Source: Membranipora membranacea | Lineage: Eukaryota; Bryozoa; Gymnolaemata; Cheilostomatida; Membraniporidae | Reading direction: 5' to 3' | NCBI GenBank assembly: GCA_914767715.1 | Contig: OU612075.1 | Location: 20,460,001 to 20,524,000 of the forward strand | Length of the DNA: 64,000 nt | Shown here: piece by piece, positions 25,201 to 37,474 of the stretch | Layout: every line of letters begins with the position of its first letter | Position numbering within the stretch: the stretch's first letter is position 1 | Position numbers and translations under genes: made by a program | Notes under the pieces: generated by a model | The model's input: the letters and a program-made list of their open reading frames with translations, nothing else | Database searches by the model: none | Told to the model about the DNA's origin: nothing

Positions 25201-28200
25201 CCGTATCTGTTTGAGCAAAAATTATTTGCAACAACTCAAATGACCATTAAATTTATTACTCTTGATTTGATCTTCATCATTAAATGAATTTAAAAATGTC
25301 AGTCAGGTCGTTAGTCAGTCAGATATTGCAAAAGACCTGAAAGTTAAGGTTATTTCAATCACCATCACTATACCTGGCTCACAATGCGATCATCGAGCCC
25401 CGTTAATGCAAGAACAGCTCCCTTCCCTCGGCCAAGCATGCTGGTGAGAGTTGTCTTCTGTTGGGAGAATTTCATGTTTCCACTTGTACCAAGTGCACTT
25501 ACCAGTGCCTCAGAATTCATGAAGTCTATAGCTTGTACAACAGGATGCTTATACGCTGCAAAATAATGTCATACTCCACGAGCACAACATAATCAACTAT
25601 GGTAAGAACCTTTAATTTTAACTTCAGAGTTGAATTCCCTGCGCTGGCAGTCATTCCTGATTAGTTACTGGCACGCCATTTACCTTATACAGGTCCTTGC
25701 GGACTAAGAATACCGGAGATCCACAGTGTGTTTTCACAACCAATGTGCAGAAAAGAAGTCCCCCCCCCTCTGCCTCTTTGATATAAAGCAATGGGGCTTG
25801 ACTTGAGTACCATGAGTCCAGCGGAGACTTGATAGGACCATGACTTGATAGGAGAGTTAGGGAGAAAGGATCCACACTCTCGAGAGATGAGGTTGATCAC
25901 AATATAATTTTCATTTTGTTTACAAAAAATTGAAACAGCCTAAGAAGATATCACTAATGTGGTCCCATGGATGTGTAGCTATTTGCATGTGATGTCAAAG
26001 TAATAAAGCACAATATGATAGCAATGGGTGAGTAAGTGGGTGAGTAAGTGGGTGAGTGGGTGGGCTGGCGAGTGGGTGAATGGGCGAGTGGGTGAATGGG
26101 CGAGTGGGCGAGTTGGCGAGTGGGCGAGTGGGCGAGTGGGCGAGTGGGCGAGTGGGCGAGTGGGCGAGTGGGCGAGTGGGCGAGTGGGCTAGTGGGCTAG
26201 TGGGTGAGTGAGTAAGTAAGTCACACCTTTTCTGTGTAGCTCATAGCGCGTAGTGAACATGTTGACAACCTCAGCTCTCTCCTTGTCTCTTACGCACAGC
26301 CTCATCTTTTTGGGTGTAGTCTGATCTCTGCTCGCCTGACCCTCAGCTGGAAGTTCTCTCTTTTGATTTGCTGGAGGATTTTGATTGCTAATAGCACAAA
26401 CTGGTGGCTCATCCTCTTCAAGTACACGCATATGGTGCATGAACCTCTCTGGTATAAAAGCATTCTTGAGACCTAACAAGTCAAAAACAATCAGTTTGAA
26501 AGCTAGAAAAGACCAATAAACTCAGCATGCAATGAGAAAAATTCTATGCTGCCTTGATTTATCACAATCGGGAAGGACTTCTTAGACACATTTTCATCTG
26601 TTCAAAGTAATTTATTCAGAGTTAACTGCATTACCAAGGTGGTGACAGTCCCTCATGTAGTAATCCCAACGATCAACATCCAGACCTGTCCAACCGTCCC
26701 GCACAATGTCAATAAGAAACTCCTTCTCATCTCCCCTTCCATGAGGATAATTCTACAATACCAGCCTTAGAAATAATATTTCTTGTTGACATGCCAATCG
26801 GTAAGAGAAAAATAAGCATATTTAGGGAAGATTATGACAATAACCGATGAGATCGATTGCTGTGACTATAATGCTGCAATGGTTGAGGCAAATTTCCTAC
26901 ATTGTATGTAATATATTCCAGCTTAGGCCAAAGGAAGCTGAAGCTGACTATTTAGCTAACTTTATTCTGGTCATGATTCTAGTTAGCGCTCACCTGTGAA
27001 TCCTCTCCATCTACCATGTTCAGAATGAAGTTTCTATCCTCCAAAGACAGGCCCCACTCTTTATAAAAGCACTTTCTAACAGTTTCGTTATTTTTAAGAA
27101 TGTAACGTATTATGACATTCGAATATGACTCATGTCTCCAGTTTAATGACGTTTGGGAGGTTGAAGAGGAAGTCTGAGGCAGTTCTTTGATCACACCCTT
27201 GTCAAACGAGTGTGAGAAGGGTCCATGACCAAGATCATGGCAAAGAGCAGCTATCTGCAAGAAGAGGTAATTATAGCATTAGTAGGCCAATTGCCTTTCA
27301 GTCAACATATAAAAAGACCCCAACTTTGTTTTCCACTCATGCCTAGAATGACTTGCATTGGTTAAATTTGGCTTTTATGTTATTGATTAATGTTTCACAG
27401 TGACATATTATTAAACGGGGGGGGGGGGGGGGGTGGGGGGCTACATTCAAAGGGACACAGGGGTTAAAATTCAAACACAGAAAATTTCAAATTTCCAAAG
27501 ACCATTTTGTTACTGTCTAGCCTGGGATAAAAAGGTATCCTCAGAATATGGCAGTTAATAGTCAGGCGGTAAGTACTGCTATACACTTAGTCAAGATCAG
27601 ATGAATCAGTGCCTCAATGCTTACGCTCCATTTAGTGTCCTGTGTCGGTTTAATATCAGTCTATGTTGATACCATTAAAATGGTCATATCCCTTAGGTAC
27701 AAATAATATGAGTGGTGTGGAGTTTTTTGTTCATTGTTATCAGGAATTTATCTACCCAATTATTTGATATCTGGTAGGTAACATCCAGATAACACCAATA
27801 AATTACCAAAGGAAAAGCCGAGTTGTCCTTCCGGGGGACAACTCTTATATCCTTATCTCGATTTAGAGCTGCGCAAGAGTTGACAAGCTTTGATCTCCCC
27901 CCCCCCCCCACCCCACCGAACAAAGCTTGTTGTGACACGCTAAGTACAACCATAATTAATCAGTTCAAAGTTTGTAGATTGGCTTTGAGATGATCAACAC
28001 TGGATTTCTCACACTGTTGGTTTGGATGCTGTCAAAAATTTGTTGTGATTTAATTGTGTAGACAACTAGATGGCAAAAGTTTAATGCTTTCAATGTTTCT
28101 AGATGGTTCAAGGAGTTAACTGGCAATGCTTCCGACAGATCAATTCTTTACCTGAACACAGAGCTTGTCTATTTCATTTATGATAAGATCAGGCTGGTTG

Positions 28201-29675
28201 GCATGAATTGTCTCAATCATCTTGCAGGCTAGGTGGTAGACGCCAATGCTATGCTCAAATCTGGTGTGGGTTCCTCCAGGGTACACATAGCTGGTCATCC
28301 CGAGCTTAATAAAACACACAGACTATCACTAGTAGATATAGTTCAGTACGAGTCATAATTATTAGAAAGGTAGTGATATAATACTTATGATCTGAGGGGT
28401 AACAAGTTGCCTTTAACTATCTGTTATTTGTATACTTTCAAGCCAACCTCTATAAATAAATATATACATGAGCAGATTATCTACATGATGGAAAAAAGTG
28501 CATTGATTTTCCCTTCAATAATTGCAGTTTCCAGAATGCTTTGGAAAAAAACTGAATACGGCGGAGGGGATTATATAGGATTCTACGTACCTGCTTTATG
28601 TGACGCAGCCTTTGGAATTGAGGGGTGTCCATGAAGGCAGCTGCTAACGGATGGAGGCGGATATTACCGTGTACTGGATCGTTGATGTTTTTGTAACAAA
28701 CACTTTTCCTGATATTCTTCACGCCAATGTATTGTTGAAACTCATAGTTTAAAAGTGCCGCTGCTTCTCGTTTGAACCCAAGCTGAAAAAATATTTGAAC
28801 ATATTGAATATTTACTGCACTGGATCAGATTTTCCTTACAGAAATAAGAAACTAGGCGGCATCCGTACCCTCGTGCGACTCATCTTGTGCAGCAGCCCAT
28901 GTAGCTCAACCTCTTTCTCATCACTGTCAACCTATCAGTATCCCCTACATTGTGTAAGGCCTAGGTGTTCAAGTTAGCTCCCTGTATGAGGGAGGAAAGA
29001 TAACCCATAACACCCAGAACAGCCCTGTCATTCAGCGACCCACTATGGTATTGGAATGTGAATGGCCATCGAGGTGTTTGAATGTTGCGTGTGTTGCTGG
29101 CTCGCTATTGTTACTCGGCCATCAATCACCCTCAAAACAAAATTTTAGGTTTTCACCTCAAAGTCATGCTGCCTTTAAAAAATCCAAAATAAATCATAAC
29201 CTAAATACATAATCTGCATGGTTTTCATATTGGAATGTGAAGCTAATAACAAGTAATCACAATAGCTGCCTTGAAACTTCAATGGCTGGTTCCTTCAAAA
29301 GTATACGATGTTGTGCCAAAATATTGATACCAAATTGAAAACTGTCTTGTGTGTACCAGAACAGTACAAAGTTATATATGGAATTGATGGAAACTAGCTA
29401 GGCAAGTAGGGAGACAAAATGTACATTAGAGTATTGTTAAAGGTGGTCTCTTTGCACTGGTTAACTATTACCTCATTTAGAAGTATCTTATTCACCAATA
29501 GGAGCTTTTTGTCAACCATATGTACAGGAGGTGCATTTGCATCTTCATCTTCCTTCATGTTTCTTCTCCCACCAAGAAGTTTTTTGAGTTTACGAAATGC
29601 CTCAGGGGAAGATCCATCTGTCGCCTTATATTTCTCTTCTAACCGTTTGAGCAGAGGTTCTTCCTGGTTTGCCAT
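19266..29675 (-). CDS. SAMHD1: SAMHD1-like HD-domain dNTP triphosphohydrolase, unit A (complete, 12 exons)
   Basis: 698 aa. Exons in coding order: 29675-29472, 28782-28591, 28304-28152, 27254-26994, 26752-26635, 26472-26227, 25555-25374, 25029-24916, 21431-21137, 20463-20328, 20138-20060, 19382-19266 (stop TAG); all phases join. SAMHD1 enzymes cut dNTPs to nucleosides and triphosphate, limiting nucleotide pools and virus or retroelement copying. Metal and catalytic residues are all present: H150 (RFEHS), H189-D190, H193, H198 ([11 protein letters not shown]), H224 (NWRHE), D297 (LDVDRWDYY), matching human H167, H206/D207, H210, H215, H233 and D311. Allosteric residues N102, D120, Q125 and R128 ([18 protein letters not shown]) also match. 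The 68-residue first exon does not resemble a SAM domain, so the protein is HD-only as seen. An acidic linker (exon 9, [16 protein letters not shown], with a basic PKRAR) precedes the C-terminal lobe (exons 10-12). An AG just upstream of the ATG hints at an untranslated first exon. Confidence 0.9.
19685..19744. repeat. 16-bp-stem inverted repeat in SAMHD1-like intron, unit A
   Basis: ccttatctcaaaggcc and ggcctttgagataagg are perfect reverse complements with a 28-base loop, inside the last intron. Conserved in unit B. Confidence 0.7.
21825..22031 (-). pseudogene. LINE reverse-transcriptase C-terminal fragment
   Basis: A 68-residue open stretch contains [20 protein letters not shown]...LNDMP. 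This resembles the end of CR1/jockey-type LINE ORF2 proteins (R-x-R-T-x-R-x-x-x-S-F-x-P...W-N-x-L-P). No polymerase motifs lie upstream. Confidence 0.45.
22770..24118. repeat. Long inverted repeat (arms about 640 bp, loop 39 bp)
   Basis: Left arm about 22770-23413 and right arm 23453 to about 24118 are diverged reverse complements. Examples: gttggaaagctgctgagcta with tagctcagcagctttccaac; caacagaatatggca with tgccatattctgttg. No recognisable protein. It lies inside the hAT-like ends and may be a nested foldback element. Confidence 0.8.
26025..26220 (+). repeat. G-rich 8-bp minisatellite (gagtgggc), only in unit A
   Basis: About 24 units of gagtgggc, gagtgggt or gagtaagt run up to within 7 bp of the 5' splice site of SAMHD1-like exon 6 (donor at 26225-26226). 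Unit B has unrelated unique sequence there. Confidence 0.9.
27416..27437 (+). repeat. Poly-G tract, unit A
   Basis: About 20 G interrupted by one T, in the intron between exons 3 and 4. The surrounding 240 bp (about 27369-27607) is absent from unit B. Confidence 0.8.
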
Positions 29676-31857
29676 GACTCGAGATGTAGTCTGTTAATAT
29701 CTAAATTATTTGCATTAAGCTTGAAAATTGAGTAAAATATTCGAGGTCTCAAGATGTTTATTGTGGGCTGCCTGTGATACCATTACACCATTTAAACTTA
29801 ATTAGGCTGTTCATTTCTTGCTTCGGTTAGATGCTTTGAGATTAAATCTTGCAGGTTCAAGAAATAGTTGATATTGCAAAAAAATAGTGACAATAACCAA
29901 TGGACAAGCTAGGGTGAAAGGCCTACCGAACAAAAATCATTGCAGCCTAAATAAGTCGTAATATTTTATGGATAATATATGTTCTCAACTTAGGGGATCA
30001 AACAAGCAATGCTTCGCTGTAAACTTACTTGATGAATGGTTATGAGTTGCCTTTGTTTAAATTTACATGCATCAGTTCAGGATTTTAGCCGGTTAGAAAA
30101 ATGGCATCACTATCGACAATCGATTGCCTTTAAGTGTGAATGGACCATAACAAAAACCATCAAAAGATTAGCTGTTCATAGTTATATATTAATATTAATA
30201 TATAGGTAATATTATTATATTATATTATATATTATATATAATTATATATAATAAAATTTATTATATATAATTATATATAATATATAATATAATATAATAG
30301 TGAGTGAAGTACAATCAGGTACATTGAATAACAAATTTACAATACATAAAACCAGATATAGCAGGCTATAAACTTTGCTGATTCCAGCAGGACTTTTACA
30401 ACGAAAGTAAAAGACGGAAACAATAGCGTAAACATTTTTCAAGGCTTTTATTATCCAATCTGAGAAGGAGAAGGAGAGCAAGCCAAATGTGCACTCAGGT
30501 AGTTGTGTTTAATGACGGTTCAGTGATGCATGGGATAGGCCTTCTCGTTCAAGCAAGGCGAGAAAGGACTTTATTCATATAAATTATGTGAAGCCAATGG
30601 CATTGATATCAACAAGTTCCTTTAAGACAAAAGACTGAAATCAATTTCTTGTGGTTACTTTTTTCAACATTCATTGTTCATTGATCTATTGTAAAAGAAA
30701 TTGATTCCGTTTTTATTTTATATTGTGACATTTATTATTATTTTAATCAATCCACTCGCTTTCTTTTTTATTGTATGGATATTCTTTTGTTGCACATTAA
30801 GTTTGTTCTGGAGTGGAGCCAAGGTCATTCCTCATGAGATCTATACCACTATGAGCAAAGCTACTTTGTGAGATTACACCACAATATCCTGTGCTCAGTA
30901 CTGCTATTGCCTATCGTGCAACATGGTACATTTCCTAGAACAAGTATAACCTACATTTCTTGATCAGAAAATGCTTCTTTGTACACATTAATATGAAAAC
31001 CTTTATGTTGATTTTTTTTGCTGCTATGACAACATATGATTAGAAGTTCCCGCAGCATCAATATTCATCGATAAACAGGCAGCTTAATTATTATGTTCTT
31101 CATTGCGTTTATCACTGTAATCAAGCATAAGAGAAGATAATCTCCATTTGATGCTAGCATCAAATGTATAACAAAACTAAACAGGAATAGCATCTCTAAA
31201 CACACACTGATCAATTGAGATCTCTGAGTGCTATGAGTACAATCACAAGGAATTCTGTGTGACCATAATGAGTTCAATTTTACAAATAAGGGGCCGGTAC
31301 ATGTTAAGTATACTATTAAATTGACTCTTACAACCAGGTATAGACATGATAATGGTGTAGTATCGATCTCAGTGTGATGTGATCTAAACAAGCAAATATT
31401 ACGCAAAGTTATAATTTTAATAAAAAAGTTTATCTACCTGCTCAATAGAATTGCTGAAACAGTGCTATTATAGATCATGATTTGCCTCAATGCTGTGCTG
31501 TGTCCATGATCAACAATTTCTGATCAAATGCTAACTTCGGTAGTCCCTGATTGTGCACATAGCAAGGCTGCTTAAGTTTCTATGCTGGCATACAAAAATG
31601 ATTTTTGCAATTCATTGACCAGCTATTATATGCTTTGAACTGAAAACTGAAGGCATGTAATAACAAAGCAATGATTACACCCTTGAATTATTATCCTATT
31701 ACTCAAACATAAGCAAAAACTCAAGGCTGCCAATTAGTGCCAGGGCTTGTGTAAACAAATAAAATGTAATAATAATGTTAAATTATTCTGCTGTTTGATT
31801 TATGAGCTTTGCTTCTAAAAAAAGAAAGTTATAGCGTTCAATAATCCCTTTCATAGA
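29676..31857. other. Upstream region of the SAMHD1-like gene; AT-rich
   Basis: Should contain the promoter, but I can point to no specific core element. 30185-30300 is almost pure AT with nested TATA/TTATA palindromes. No coding exon recognised. Confidence 0.5.
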
Positions 31858-32089
31858 TTATATTATAAACAGATTTGAACAGATATTAACAGATTAATAA
31901 CAGATATTAACAGATTATTAACATAGGTAATATATATTATTAACAAAGAGTGCTGGATTTCTAACGAACTTGGTCGAAATAATTATCATAATACAGCCAC
32001 TAATGTATTGAGGAGGGCGGATTTTGAGTTTTAAGGCTTTTGCTCTAAAAGAGGGTTGCATGGCGTCCTTAATGAGCTTCTGCCCTGTC

Positions 32090-32890
32090 ATGTTCAATGA
32101 AGGCGACCCAAGGGGCCGGGGGGGATAATTGATGATGTCATAAGATTCGGTATATGCCAAAACCCCCTTATCCTAAGTTTTAACTCAATAGCATGATAAG
32201 AACTGCTAATCGGCAGCAATTTATTGTTTGTGGCTGCCATGTTGGATATCGGGTCATGTGACATTAAAATTGATGATGTCATGAGACTCGGTATAAGTCA
32301 CAACCCCCATATTTCAAGTTTTAACTCAATCGCATGATAAGAACTGTTAATCAGCAGCAATTACCTGTCAATGGTGGCCATATAGGATTTCGGGTCATGT
32401 GACATTAAAATTGACGATTTGGTATATGTCCAAACCTCCATATCCCAAGTTTAAACTCATTCGCACGATAAGAGCTGTTAATCGGCAGCAATTTACTGTT
32501 AGTGGCGGCCATATTGGATTTTGGGTCCTGTGATATGAAAATCCTTGAATTCATAAGATGCGGTATATGTCATAACCCATATTTCCCAAGTTTTAACTCA
32601 ATCGCATGATAAGAACTGCTAATCGGTAGCAATTTACTGCTTATGGCGGCCATTTTGGATCTTGAGGTCATGTGACAATAAAACTGATGATGTCATAAGA
32701 TTTGGTATGTCTCATAACCCCTATATCCCAAGTTTTAACTCAATCGTATGATAAGAACTGTTTATTGGCAGCAATTAACTGTTTATGGCGGCCATATTGG
32801 ATATCGGGTCATGTGACATTAAAATTGATGATGTCATAAGATTTGGTATACAACGCAGATCCCAAATTACAACTCAATCGCATGATTTGT
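32090..32890 (+). repeat. About 140-bp satellite-like tandem repeat
   Basis: Five to six units with period 131-143 bp, marked by gataagaactgctaatcggc at 32195 and its variants near 32336, 32467, 32607 and 32750. Each unit also has ggcggccatattgga, gggtcatgtgacatt and gatgatgtcata. Non-coding. Confidence 0.9.
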
Positions 32891-33069
32891 TCTCAAGATA
32901 TCATCAATAATAACGGCAAAGCGTCCTCCACTTATTAGTGTAATTAGCATATATGACATAACAATTCAAAAATTCATTTCGTAATTTCTCATCTAGACAT
33001 ATGTTGTGACTAAGTAACATCCAATTCTGCCGGGTAGTTCTTGACTTATAGAAGCTAGAAAAGTGTTGC

Positions 33070-33242
33070 AATAATAATAATAAACCCTACTAAGAGGAAT
33101 ACAACCCTACTAAAACAAGAGGAATACAACTTTGTTGTATTCCTAATAAACCCTACTAAAACAAGAGGAATACAACTTTGTTGTATTCCTAATAATAAAT
33201 CCAACCAAAACAAAAGAAATACAACTTTGTTGTATACCTAAT
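33070..33242 (+). repeat. Tandem repeat with internal hairpins
   Basis: About three units of roughly 60 bp: aataaaccctactaaaacaa followed by gaatacaactttgttgtattc, which is self-complementary. The third unit has diverged. Confidence 0.8.
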
Positions 33243-35000
33243 GACATGGCTATCAGTACAACAACAGAACAAAATTTGATGTAACTAGTCAAGGAGAAGT
33301 AAAAAAATAATTGTTGAATCTGTAAACAATGAGCTGGAACATGGAGTAATACTATCATATAATGACAGCTCTGAGAAAATTGAAGAAGTTTATGACAAAA
33401 ATACTTTTCCCTTCACAAGATTTTGGAAAATGCAAAACATGGATCCTGTAAAAAAATCAGGTTTTAACGAGTATCTATTAAAACCTTAACAGCAGTTTAG
33501 TTTATTTTTAATATGATGAAAAGTTAGACTTTCAAAATCATTAGTCAGGATTATTTGGCAAACAATTGGCTGAATTTAATGAAAAAAGTGTTGATCATAC
33601 CATTAAGTAATTGAGGCAGTGCAAGCAGTTACCAATCGAAATCTCAGTCTTTGCCATGAAGACAAAATGTGTGCGTATTCTGGTTGGTCATTGTCAATGA
33701 TACGTCTTCATACATTTGGGTAACCCTAACAGTATCTATAATGATTTAATATTACGTCTATGTTCTCATTTCCCAAAAGAAGCATTTGATAGCAATAAAG
33801 TTCATATTACATTACAATCATTATCATTATCATTATTATTTGTGGTCGGAGACAGATAATATCTTTTTTCTCTTTTTAAAGGCCCTCTCCTAATATTGAA
33901 AAAAAGGAGATGATTTATTGCGTGGTTGCAAGAGGGTGCACTGTTTGTCTGGTATTACTTGATTTGGCCGTCGGGGGCAATTCATCCTCGCCAACCTGGA
34001 ATAGTTAATGGACAATGGGAAGGCACATTCCCAAAGCCTTCAAAGTAGTTGGGAATGAGAGGGTACACTAATATCTCCCTGGTTGCATGTGTCTGTTCTT
34101 TTATTTGTATTTAACTCTTATACTAATAGGTTCCAATATGCTTTCCATCCAGGGGAGCAACTCCAATCTCATGCGAACTGAAATGGACTTTAATCTAAAC
34201 GCTACGCAGTTAGTTGGTATTATGGTGATATCTCTATTATTCGGCTTGCATCCAGTAAATTAAGACCAAGCTAACAGACGAACCAACAAATTGTGCAAAT
34301 ATGATAAAGTGTAAGCACTGGTATATAACAAGTTTCATTGTTTCGAATCACAGCTGTCATTTGATGTGGAGGCAGTTGATCGCCACAAGCGACTAGCAAC
34401 AATGCGTAATGCCAGTTGCCGTTCAAATCACCAATATGATAATGACAGTGTCTCACAATTAAAGAAGGGAGCAATAAATTAAATTATCAGTAATATTAGG
34501 AAATCAGGAATAACATTTTAACTCCCATCCATTCATTTATGGAGTACCACACTGTTGCAAATGCGGTTGTGCATCATTTAGAGCTGTTGGTTGAGTACTC
34601 TTGAATTGGTATAAAGAAACAAACACTTGAACAGTTTATCCATGATATGAGGAACTATCCAAATCTGTTTGAACCAAATATAAATAAATGTGATATGCCA
34701 CTTTGTGGGCCTGGCACCCACTAAAAAACTATCTTGATGCCTGGCTGAGTGGTGACGGCTATACCAGACTGTGTATCAGGTATAAAAAATATTGAAGCGC
34801 TCTATTTGCAGCATGGAATGGACAGTGGTTACATCTGGCTTCCATCCTTTTCGAATCAGGTTAATGAAAGACAACCAGTCATGTACAATCCCTCAAGTGC
34901 ACACGCTATGATTTAGATATAGAAACAATGTGAACTGCTTTTGATTGTAGCTTAAACTACCTGAACCATGTCAAAATTCTGTCTTTTTTACAGTGCACCA
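33243..35000. other. Intergenic, no gene recognised
   Basis: AT-rich sequence without supported exons. It probably contains or adjoins the duplication breakpoint. Confidence 0.4.
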
Positions 35001-35019
35001 GAATGTATATGGGAGAGTC

Positions 35020-35350
35020 TACGGTATCCAGACATTTTCCCAATGTCATATTTTCCCACCAAGCCATTTTCCCACCTCCCTTTATCCCACCAAGCCATTT
35101 TCCCACCAAGCCATATTCCAGCCGAGCCATTTTCCCGCCAGGACGATTTCTCATTGATCCATTTTCTCACCGGGATATTTTCCCACCAATCTGTTTTCCC
35201 ACCACGATATTTTCTCACCAAGCTGTTTTCCCACCTGGACATTTTCTCACCAATTCATTTTTCCACCTTGACAATTTCCCATCAATCCATTTTTCCACCC
35301 GGATGTTTTCCCACTTGCCATTTTCCCACTTGCCATTTTCCCACTATTAT
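35020..35350 (+). repeat. About 18-bp minisatellite (attttcccaccaagcc)
   Basis: About 17 degenerate units of cattttcccaccaagc. Because the period is near a multiple of three, frames stay open on both strands (for example 34968-35363 + and 34988-35242 -). Low complexity, so not taken as coding. Confidence 0.85.
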
Positions 35351-37032
35351 TTTTCTCAAATGAACGCTGGTAGCTTCTCTCTATTTTTTGTTTCTATTCC
35401 GTCTGCTCTTTTTCAGGCATTAAAAATGTTAATTGAAAGTAGTGTTAGAGTCTGGTCATAAAAGTTTGTTGTTCCTTTTTTATTCTAGAATCCTAAAGTC
35501 TATGACCGTTGGTGTTAAAAATGCTGGCAGAGGTTATGAAAATGACTTGAACAGTTTTCTCATGACTTTTCACAACTTTGCTCTTGAACAATTCATTGTA
35601 ATAACACATAGTTGTGTTCACCTAAGGAGCTGTTGTCAGATTTATGGGGCGCTTGTTTTTTTATGAAAGTCGAAAATCCTGGAATGAACTTGGAAAGTGC
35701 TGGATTGAACGCCATCTGCATTAGTTGGTATAAAGAGTCAACAGGAGAGCAACTCCCCAAAATAATTGTGTTATGAAAAACCAGCATACATCTTATAAAC
35801 GATCAAGGTTTTGGTTTAAATTTATAATTTATGATTGCGCTACGGTAATTCAATATTGCCATGCCAAACCACATGTGCTGCGCATTTGGTACCATTTATA
35901 TTAATTTATTATGTTTGGTACCTACCGGTAACGGTAGCCGGTCTTGACAAGCCAAGTTCGATGGAGGAGGTGGGAAGTTTCCCTGTCCTAAGTCCTCTGA
36001 ATAGTGCTATAAATCTGGCAGCCTGCAAGACGAAACCCTTCAAACTATCTAGCTACATGATACCTGTAGATCAGTCTTCCAATGACCCAGCATCCACCAT
36101 GTCTTGTTTTAGATAAGATTTCTGTTTTGTGATTTTCCTGCTCTACAATCAGGTCTTACCATAGATATTAACCTATAGACATAGATAAAGTGTATACCAC
36201 ATACACAGATAGCGGAGTAAATGTCTATGTATTGTTGTTTCAGAGTTCGCCTCCCTCCTATTCATCCAGTGCGAGTGATAGAGTAAGATTCATCATTTTT
36301 TTGATATAATATGTTATAAATTCTGCAGTCGTGATATATTATTGGTACACCCCGAAAACCACCATATTGCTATGCTATTACCTAAGTTTTGTTCCTGCAA
36401 TGCATTGTGCTTTTACCAAATTGAACCCCAAAGTGATGATTGGAACAACCTTGTGTATTCAATCATAGGAGCCCCATCTACACCTGTTTTCTTTCCCTTC
36501 CTATTGACGGTTGACATGGTGTACTAATCAGTAGAGTAGAACTACATCAAGTTTGATCATATTTACTCATTCAGAATCCTTTTATCTTTACTGATGTGAC
36601 ATTCTTACTGCCATCTCATCATTAGAGGGAAATTAGGCAACCAATGCAGACATTTATGGTCAAATTTAATGTAGAGTAGTGAACACTTTTCATATGGACT
36701 GAGGGATTTATATTTTCTGAGAGCACAACTCCCACAACTGACAGTTGTGTATAGTATTGAGTGATTTGGTTGGATAAAGAATACACTCGAGTGGGTTCTT
36801 GTCCGGTTTTAGGTTTGATGAAATGGAAGAAACTAACAAGCCAAAAAGATAACGCGCAGTATTTTCAAATGCCTCATTCCTTTCGCATTCTTTGAGTCCA
36901 TTATGCTCAAAATTTTAACTTCTTGTGTACTCTATCCTTCAAATTACAGGGTGTCAATATTGTTTTACATTTGAGGCAAGCATTGGCTTACTTTCCATTT
37001 CCATTTTTCTGAATATTGTGAAATTGTCATAG

Positions 37033-37208
37033 GCTCTTAATCATACGCTTGATGACCATGTTGCCATCATGGCTCTTCGAGGACCTCGCCAGCCTGAAAC
37101 CTCAAGCTATAATCGTTTATATGTACTTTTAGCAATGGACCTGTTGACCTACATGGAATCCATGGTTCTCTCCACTACTACTTTGATGCAGTCATGCCCA
37201 GTCTACAG
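37033..37208 (+). other. Possible further upstream channel exon
   Basis: Acceptor cataG and donor AG|gtattg bracket an open frame containing LDDHVAIMALRGPRQPETSS. Its phase (two bases left over) does not match the next exon at 37475, which needs one. Either the borders differ or a frameshift is present in this copy. A 13-codon Ser-rich candidate (SSPPSYSSSASDR, 36244-36282) and an open stretch at about 35934-36116 may also be exonic. Confidence 0.3.
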
Positions 37209-37474
37209 GTATTGTACACAGACATGTTCAAACCAAAGTGTTTTATTATCCATCACTCTTTATGGCTTGTTTGTGAAATTGTTCAAAATTCAACTTTTCA
37301 CAAAACCACAAGATATTTTACTTTGGAAAATTACTCCGATAAAGTATAAAGAACTTATTCACAGATCTACTCAAGATCCAGATGCTTTTAAACTTCACAT
37401 GACTTCCTTGGTAACTCCTGCATACGTCACAGTGTAGGCAAATGAATCACCCATTCAATGCAATTGATTTTAGA

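Larger units (their letters stand above)
1..28025 (+). repeat. Tandem duplication, unit A (part matched within the window)
   Basis: Collinear with 38640-64000 through exons, introns and intergenic DNA. The start ttggtagaacctgttatttt is repeated at 38640, and 63995-64000 matches about 28020-28025. Unit A runs on to an unseen end between 29.7 and about 36 kb. The net length difference (28.0 versus 25.4 kb) comes from indels, mainly the hAT-like element in A, the LINE in B and deletions in B. Confidence 0.92.

Noticed and set aside
27416-27437. Poly-G tract as a biological signal
   Set aside because: Could be a genuine homopolymer or an assembly/sequencing artefact; nothing links it to function.
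32090-32890. CRISPR-like array
   Set aside because: Units are long, degenerate and head-to-tail without short repeats separated by unique spacers, and the DNA is eukaryotic.
37209-37437. Extension of the open frame beyond the possible exon at 37033-37208
   Set aside because: A donor is present at 37209 and the continuation has no recognisable similarity.
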